Program-made: the position numbers and the translations under genes
Shown here: one piece after another, positions 1-5,200 of the stretch
How the letters are laid out: each line of letters starts with the position of its first letter
How positions within the stretch are numbered: position 1 is the first letter of the stretch
The notes under the pieces: generated by a model
The model's database searches: none
What the model was told of the DNA's origin: nothing
What the model saw: the letters and a program-made list of their open reading frames with translations, nothing else
DNA from: Planctomycetaceae bacterium
Lineage (GTDB): Bacteria > Planctomycetota > Planctomycetia > Pirellulales > Thermoguttaceae
Reading direction: 5' to 3'
NCBI GenBank assembly: GCA_031278315.1
Contig: JAITKS010000202.1
Span: 1 to 8,284 of the forward strand
Length of the DNA stretch: 8,284 nucleotides

Positions 1-56
1 GCAATATTTTTTAATAAATACAACTTGTTTTTGAGTCAAAAAATTGTCTATGTTTT

Positions 57-123
57 CGCCCTGCAAGGGCAATTTAAGTTTAAAACGAATACCGAAATTT
101 AAAGTGTGAAAAGTATATATTAC
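57..123 (-). repeat. Dispersed repeat copy A (about 66 bp, minus orientation)
   Basis: Read on the minus strand, this stretch begins GTAATATA, passes through TTCGGTAT and GTTTTAAAC, and ends in a small GCCCT/AGGGC hairpin with a three-base loop. It aligns over its whole length, with about four of five bases identical, to 8166-8230 on the plus strand. The conserved blocks and shared terminal hairpin make chance similarity unlikely. It resembles intergenic palindromic repeats that are scattered in many copies in some genomes, but copy number cannot be judged from one window. Confidence 0.75.
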
Positions 124-229
124 TCTGTTTTTTACATCGGAATAAAGACGCCTGCTTGTCTGAATTTCAAAGCGTGATATACTTTTAACCTGCTTTTGCT
201 TTAATTTTCAGTTCGAGTTGTCCGGAGTC

Positions 230-267
230 TTTCTAAAAATAATTTTTCATAAAAAGTTTTTTAGAAA
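230..267. repeat. AT-rich inverted repeat upstream of accD
   Basis: The arms TTTCTAAAAA (230-239) and TTTTTAGAAA (258-267) are perfectly complementary. The interior can form a further TTTTT/AAAAA stem (243-247 with 251-255) closed by a CAT loop. The stem is almost all A-T and no T-run follows, so a terminator role is doubtful. It could be a protein-binding palindrome or a chance product of AT-rich sequence. Confidence 0.4.
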
Positions 268-411
268 TTCCCTTATTTAATTTTTGTTTATTTAAAGCTA
301 TTCACACTCGAATTGCCGTTTTATTTTATGTCTGCTTATCTATTCAGAGAGCAGGTTTTTTACGCTTTCGTATTTCCGAAATTGATAATACGAGTTGTAT
401 AAATTAAGGGG

Positions 412-1284
412 ATGTCTGAACCAAATTTACATATTTCCAGTCCTGATTCAATACAAGGACAAATTACAGATAACTTGCCATACCGGAAACGCGGAGTTCC
501 AGAAGGTCTTTGGGTTCGCTGTCCCGGCTGCCACGCTACAATTTTCCGGAAAGAAGCAGAACGGCGAATGAATATCTGCCCCGAATGCGATTGCCATTGG
601 TATGTTTCCGCTAAACAACGTATCAATCAAGTATTCGACGAAGGAACATTCGAAGAATGGTTCCCCGAACTCCTCCCCTGCGATCCACTCAACTTTGTTG
701 ATCGTAAACCTTACCCCGACCGAATTCGCGAAGATCAAACATTGACAGGCCTCGACGAAGCAGCAGTAGTCGGCGTAGGACGAGTTCGCGCTAGACGAAT
801 CGCATTCGGTGTAACAGATTCACACTTTATCATGGGCAGCATGGGATCAGTCGTAGGTGAAAAATTAACTCGAACCACAGAACGCGCAACAGAAGAAAAA
901 TTACCTCTAGTAATTATTTCAGGCAGCGGAGGAGGCGCAAGAATGCACGAAGGAATTTTATCATTGATGCAAATGGCAAAAGTATCTGCCGCTCTAGCAA
1001 GATTTCATAAAGCCGGCGGCTTGTTCATTTCGGTTTTGACAAATCCAACAATGGGAGGCGTCGCCGCAAGTTTCGCTTCGCTAGGTGATTTAATTTTTGC
1101 TGAACCTAAAGCTCTTATCGGATTCGCTGGACCAAGAACAATAAAAGCAACCCTACGAATCGAATTGCCAAAAGGATTTCAAACAAGTGAATTTCTACTC
1201 GAACACGGATACATCGATAGAGTTGTACATCGAACCGACCTAAATAGCGAAATCGCAAGAACAATAGACTACTGCGGAAAATAA
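412..1284 (+). CDS. accD: Acetyl-CoA carboxylase, carboxyltransferase subunit beta
   Basis: AccD pairs with AccA to form the carboxyltransferase that moves the carboxyl group from biotin on AccB to acetyl-CoA, giving malonyl-CoA, the first committed step of cytoplasmic fatty acid synthesis. The protein has 290 residues, close to the usual bacterial length (E. coli about 304). The four-cysteine zinc ribbon that marks AccD is intact (C37, C40, C56, C59). The crotonase-fold core carries the family signatures SGSGGGARMHEG (about 170-181), SLMQMAK, NPTMGGVAAS (211-220), EPKALIGFAGPR (231-242) and GFQTSEFLLEHGYID. The ATG at 412 is chosen because an in-frame stop lies just upstream at 400-402 and no later ATG precedes the zinc ribbon. 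The purine run AAGGGG abuts the ATG with essentially no spacer, so it is a poor Shine-Dalgarno site. No accA or other fatty acid gene lies in the window. Third codon positions favour A and C. Confidence 0.97.
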   Translation: MSEPNLHISSPDSIQGQITDNLPYRKRGVPEGLWVRCPGCHATIFRKEAERRMNICPECDCHWYVSAKQRINQVFDEGTFEEWFPELLPCDPLNFVDRKPYPDRIREDQTLTGLDEAAVVGVGRVRARRIAFGVTDSHFIMGSMGSVVGEKLTRTTERATEEKLPLVIISGSGGGARMHEGILSLMQMAKVSAALARFHKAGGLFISVLTNPTMGGVAASFASLGDLIFAEPKALIGFAGPRTIKATLRIELPKGFQTSEFLLEHGYIDRVVHRTDLNSEIARTIDYCGK

Positions 1285-1379
1285 TCACCTACATAACTAG
1301 TCAATAATAATAATTGTAATATACCAATTACACTTTAAGATTTGTTTTTTAGTAATATATCAGTGGAATATTTTTTTTA

Positions 1380-1411
1380 TTAACCACAGAGGACACAGAG
1401 AACACAGAGAA
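1380..1411 (+). repeat. CACAGAG dispersed repeat, copy 1
   Basis: TTAACCACAGAG is followed by GACACAGAG and AACACAGAG, a short imperfect tandem of CACAGAG. It is preceded by a T-run and TTATTAA and followed within about 20 bases by TTTTGTAAT. Copy 2 at 1642-1673 has the same order of blocks. Repeats of this type are, from general knowledge, common between genes in several environmental bacterial groups. Their function is unknown. Confidence 0.7.
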
Positions 1412-1477
1412 ATCAGATTTTGTAATTTTAGATTTTAGATTTTAAATTAAAGTGAATTACTAAAAAATATTTTAGCA

Positions 1478-1553
1478 GGGAACGCAGGCGTCCCGCCTGC
1501 ATCTTTTTTGTACAAAAAACGCCTAAAGATGCGGTCGAGACGACCGCGTTCCC
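1478..1553. repeat. Nested GC-rich palindrome with twin hairpins
   Basis: GGGAACGC (1478-1485) pairs with GCGTTCCC (1546-1553), and GCATCT (1499-1504) with AGATGC (1527-1532). The centre at 1504-1519 is a perfect 16-base palindrome around GTAC. Each outer arm holds its own hairpin: GCAGGCG/CGCCTGC with loop TCC (1484-1500), and GCGGTCG/CGACCGC with loop AGA (1531-1547). The two are related in sequence, but changed bases are compensated within each stem. The DNA could fold as one cruciform or as two hairpins. Confidence 0.75.
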
Positions 1554-1598
1554 GCAAAAAAATAAATTATTCCACTGATATATTACAATTATTCTAAT

Positions 1599-1641
1599 TA
1601 TTTCGATTTTTCCGATTTTTTCGATTATTCCGATTTTTTTT
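1599..1641 (+). repeat. Degenerate tandem TTCCGATT tract
   Basis: Four successive units of the form TTYCGATTWTT lie head to tail with small length differences, then merge into a T-run leading into the second CACAGAG repeat. The tract is non-coding. It looks like slippage-generated low-complexity sequence. Confidence 0.6.
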
Positions 1642-1673
1642 ATTAATCACAGAGAACACAACGAACAGAACGA
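1642..1673 (+). repeat. CACAGAG dispersed repeat, copy 2
   Basis: TTAATCACAGAGAACACA is followed by the more degenerate ACGAACAGAACG. The flanks match copy 1 (1380-1411): a T-run and TTATTAA before, TTTGTAAT after. This copy is more diverged. Confidence 0.6.
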
Positions 1674-1979
1674 ATTTGTAATATACCGGTAAATATTTTT
1701 CAGCTGCTCTCACCTGAAACAATTTCTACAAACTCATGTAAAAATTTATTTTTAGAAAGAATGCGATCATCTCGATTTTATATTTATGCGTTTTTCATTT
1801 ATACTCAACTTGCTCTGTTGTTCAGACGATAAATTTACGATCTGGTTTTTTGAAGCTGCCTACTAATATATTCCTCTTTTTTTGATAAAATCGTTACAAT
1901 CGGCATCTGAAATTATTACGCTTTGTCTTAATATCAAAAAAACCGATTTTAATTTAAGTACATTTTTTTTTACGCCGAA

Positions 1980-2059
1980 AGTTACCGAAAGCGTATGGTA
2001 TAATTTCATACTAAGAAATTAAAAGAATAAACTATAGTAATGTACGTAAATCGGTAACT
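1980..2059. promoter_or_regulatory. 9-bp inverted repeat flanking the candidate promoter
   Basis: AGTTACCGA at 1980-1988 is the exact reverse complement of TCGGTAACT at 2051-2059. The two half-sites lie on either side of the extended -10 element. This arrangement would suit a regulator binding both sides of a start site, but one pair of 9-mers in AT-rich DNA is only weak support. Confidence 0.25.
1996..2004 (+). promoter_or_regulatory. Candidate extended -10 promoter for the VWA gene
   Basis: TGGTATAAT is a perfect consensus -10 hexamer (1999-2004) with the TGN extension, which can substitute for a weak -35; no good -35 hexamer sits 16-18 bases upstream. It is nested in a small GTATG/CATAC inverted repeat (1993-1997 with 2007-2011). 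Transcription starting near 2011 would give a leader of about 205 bases. TATAAT can occur by chance in such AT-rich DNA. Confidence 0.4.
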
Positions 2060-2204
2060 GCCGAAATTTCACATTCGAGATACAATTTTTTGGATAAAAT
2101 AAAACCGTAACCATGCGTCAGTAGATTTAACGTAATGTTGCGTCAACATATCGTTAATCTGTACCGTTTAACATCGGCGCATTCAATCGTAAAAAAACTT
2201 TAAC

Positions 2205-2208
2205 GGAG
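2205..2208 (+). promoter_or_regulatory. Ribosome binding site of the VWA gene
   Basis: GGAG lies eight bases before the ATG at 2217, a normal spacing. It supports that start, which also opens a hydrophobic export signal. Confidence 0.75.
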
Positions 2209-2216
2209 AATACAAA

Positions 2217-5200
2217 ATGAAAGCTGTCACAAAAATTTTGAAACACTTTACACAAATCAGTAACTTTATCAGTTCACTGATTTTAATCGTTACCGTCTTA
2301 ATGATTTCTACATCGTCCCTATTGGCAGACGACACTGAACTCGGCAGCATAAATATTGCTGATTCGAATAAGCCGAAATCCGAAATCTCAACCTCCGAAT
2401 ATGACTTTTATATTACACCCAATAATACCGGTTACATCGCTCTTGGATTACGTACCAAACCGATTCCAAGTCTTGCGTCACATGAAGTTGTATTTCTCGT
2501 TGATACATCTGCTAGTCAATCCGGTCAGATTCGAACCGATACAATCGATACACTCAAAGCGACAATAAATAATCTACCCGATAATTCACGTATCCAAATA
2601 CTCGCAATGGATGTTGACACGACCGCTCTTACATCCGCCTTTGTTAGCAAAGATTCACCCGAACTCACCGGCGCACTCAAGAAATTACAACGCCGCGTAC
2701 CTCTCGGCGCAACTGACCTAAAAAAAGGAATCGAAAACGCACGAAATATTTTCAATAATAATACATCTGATAATACGTCATCAGCCAAGAAATCCGTTGT
2801 CTATTTTGGTGACGGACGAAGTATGGCTAAAAGCGTCGAAATTCCGGCATTCGCAGACGAAGTTAAAAATTATGTTGAACAGAAAATTCTTTTCAACGCT
2901 TGCACAATCAGTCCAGCTTCAGATTTTAGCTTTGTTACGTCATTTGCGAATCAAACCGGCGGTAATCTTGTCAATTTCAGCCTAAACGTGAAAAACTCTA
3001 TCGATAACGCCCGTGAAACTGCTAACAAACAAAAACTCACAACTATCGACTTGCCTGATTTCGGAAATATTGCAGGTAAACAATTATCCGATTCAATAAC
3101 CGCAACAGTCATTTGGGTAGATCAATCATCCTACTCTTTCCCCGACAGCTGGGAAATTTTCCCGACCAACATTCAACCAATCCGCAGCGACCGTGAAACA
3201 ATAATTTTCGCTAAAACAGATGCTGCCGATTTGAAATCATTCGATTTCAAACTCAAAGGTCAAACTGCCGAGACAGATGACGAAATTAATTTATCGTGGC
3301 AGATTAAACCGAGTCAAAGTCAAATTTTGCCTAGCGGTAAAATAATTAAAACCGGTAAACAATTTCTTGCCGGATTAGTCGAAACAGCAACACGCGACGG
3401 CGGATTAACATTGCCAATCATTGACCGTGAATCATTAAACTCTTTCAATAACGCTTTTATCGAAAATATCGACGCACAACTCGAAAAAGCCAAAATATCT
3501 CTCGAAACCGGTAATCCTAAACAAGCAACACCAATACTCGAAAACGTACTGAAACTCGATCCGAGTAATAAAATCGCTGTACGTTACCTCGAAGTTGCAC
3601 GGCACGATGAATCCACAAATACCGTAACTTTCGCCGGAGATTCCGATCCTGTCGCCATTCTCAACGGTAATAATAACAGTAATAACAATACAAACAGTAA
3701 CAACAATACAAACAGTAACAACAGTAACTCGGCTAATTCAACTGATAATATAAATTTGCCGGCTATGGTCGATACTTCAATTATTGAAAGGTCTATTACT
3801 GCACAAAAAATTCAAAACGAAGTAAGTGCTGCAATAAATAAAGCAGCAAAAACTATGTATCTCGATCCAGTCGGAACAGAACAAAATTTACGCTTAATGC
3901 TTACAACAGTACGCGAAAATACAACTCTTGATCCAAATCATAGAAATATGCTAGTCGATAGACTCGGTAATGTGCTGAAACAAACCCTCAACGAACAATA
4001 CTACGACACAATAAGAAACGCACAATTACACGAAACACAATACGTTCAACAACTCAGAGCCGAAAATATCAGCAGTATCGAAGAAGCAGACGCACGGGCA
4101 ATACAAATTTTTAACCGTTTCAACGCCCTGATGAATTCAGATGAATACAGAACAGCAACAACAGTCGCCGAACAAGCAATGAAATTATTGCCGGAAGCTA
4201 CCGCACCAATAACCGCTCATCGGCTTGCAATGATGACTTCATACATCATGGAATACAACGATTTAAGACACAAAAGACATACCGGATTTATCGAATCATA
4301 CATGGTACTTGAACGGTCATTTGTTCCGATTCCCGAAGAACCGCCGATTACATACATTGATCCTGAACTATGGCTCATTCTTAAAGAACGCCGTAAAAAA
4401 CGGTATGAAGTATCCGACCTCAAAGAAGTCTCTCCAGCAGAACAACGATTACGAGACGCTCTCGATAAATCAATTGATATAACCGTCGGAACAAGCGAAG
4501 CAGATAACACTCTTGCGTCGCTAATCGAGCAAATCAAAAGACAGACAGATGAAAAACTAAATATAAGAATCGATCCGAAATTGGTAGATCAAGGTATATC
4601 AAGCGGTATTCCAATCGCAACGGAACCGGTAAGTTATCAAGGTGTAAAATGTCGAAATATACTAAAGTCACTTTTAGGCGGTATTGCCGGAGCTGATGTT
4701 TCGTTTTGTATCGATAACGAAGTCTTATTAATTACAGATGCTCTCAATGCGAAAAAACGTATGACGTCTAAAGTCTATCCAATTGGCGACCTTGCGGTTA
4801 GTCCAGCACCTATTGGCGGTATGGGAATGGGCATGGGAATGGGTATGGGTATGGGAATGGGCGGCTACGGCGGAATGAGCGGCGGTTACGGCGGAATGGG
4901 CGGTTATGGAATGAGCGGCGGTTACGGCGGTATGAGCGGCGGTTACGGCGGTTACGGCGGTATGAGCGGCGGATACGGCGGAATGGGCGGAATGGGCGGT
5001 TATGGAATGGGCGGTATGTATTCTGTTCCGGTAGAAAATATTAAACGTCCGATTAAAGGTAATAATAATTCTGCTGAAGTTAAAGAGAAGAGTCCAATTT
5101 CCGTTACGAAAAATCCGCTTGATGTGAATGCTGTTTCAAAATCGAATCGGAGAGCGGTTGAAGTTAATAGCGGTAATTCGTCTTCATCATCATCTTCTTC

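Larger units (their letters stand above)
1..411. other. Non-coding region upstream of accD
   Basis: No convincing coding region is seen on either strand. The stretch is strongly AT-rich and holds a dispersed repeat (57-123) and a 10-bp inverted repeat (230-267). A weak stem at 332-354 (CTGC/GCAG with an inner TCT/AGA) is followed by six T. It could be a weak terminator, but no upstream gene is visible to confirm that. No promoter with two good boxes is evident for accD. Confidence 0.6.
1352..1586. mobile_element. MITE-like element with 19-bp perfect terminal inverted repeats
   Basis: GTAATATATCAGTGGAATA at 1352-1370 is the exact reverse complement of 1568-1586, enclosing about 197 bp. Both arms continue inward into T-rich (left) or A-rich (right) sequence. 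The interior is non-coding and contains a CACAGAG repeat and a large GC-rich palindrome. Size, perfect termini and lack of a transposase fit a miniature inverted-repeat transposable element. No clear target-site duplication flanks it, and no transposase is in the window, so mobility is inferred. Confidence 0.45.
1314..1687. repeat. Composite repeat island bounded by 12-bp direct repeats
   Basis: The 12-mer TTGTAATATACC occurs at 1314-1325 and again at 1676-1687 in the same orientation. Between them lie a 19-bp inverted-repeat element (1352-1586), paired GC-rich hairpins, two CACAGAG repeats and a tandem TTCCGATT tract. No coding sequence is inside. The direct repeats could be remnants of a target duplication or simply part of the dispersed CACAGAG repeat, since TTGTAAT also follows the first CACAGAG copy. 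Confidence 0.6.
1285..2216. other. Long gene-free, repeat-rich intergenic region
   Basis: No open frame of convincing length or character is present in these 932 bases. The first part (1314-1687) is a cluster of nested repeats, listed separately. The second part (about 1690-2216) is AT-rich, without large repeats, and carries a candidate extended -10 promoter, a 9-bp inverted repeat and the leader of the downstream VWA gene. No clear rho-independent terminator follows accD; the nearest hairpin (TGTAAT 1315-1320 with ATTACA 1327-1332) is weak and has no T-run. Confidence 0.7.

Noticed and set aside
332..354. Terminator upstream of accD (CTGC/GCAG stem followed by T-run)
   Set aside because: The stem is only four to five pairs with interruptions, and no upstream gene is visible, so it was noted but not called.
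448..738. Open frame on the minus strand opposite accD (and 360-626 minus)
   Set aside because: Both lie antisense to a certain accD gene, show no recognisable domain and have no supporting start context.
1380..1651. DnaA-box-like TTAACCACA and TTAATCACA with AT-rich GATTTTT repeats, suggesting a replication origin
   Set aside because: Each differs from the TTATNCACA consensus and is part of the CACAGAG repeat. No dnaA, dnaN or gidA is nearby, and the skew switch is about 3 kb away. A genome-wide skew plot would be needed to revive the idea.
1314..1687. CRISPR-like array in the repeat island
   Set aside because: Repeats are of different families with irregular spacing and mixed orientation, and no cas gene is present.
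4217..4537. Minus-strand open frames inside the VWA gene (also 2525-2788 and 5207-5509)
   Set aside because: They overlap the long coding frame antisense, have Ser/Arg-rich shadow composition and match no family.
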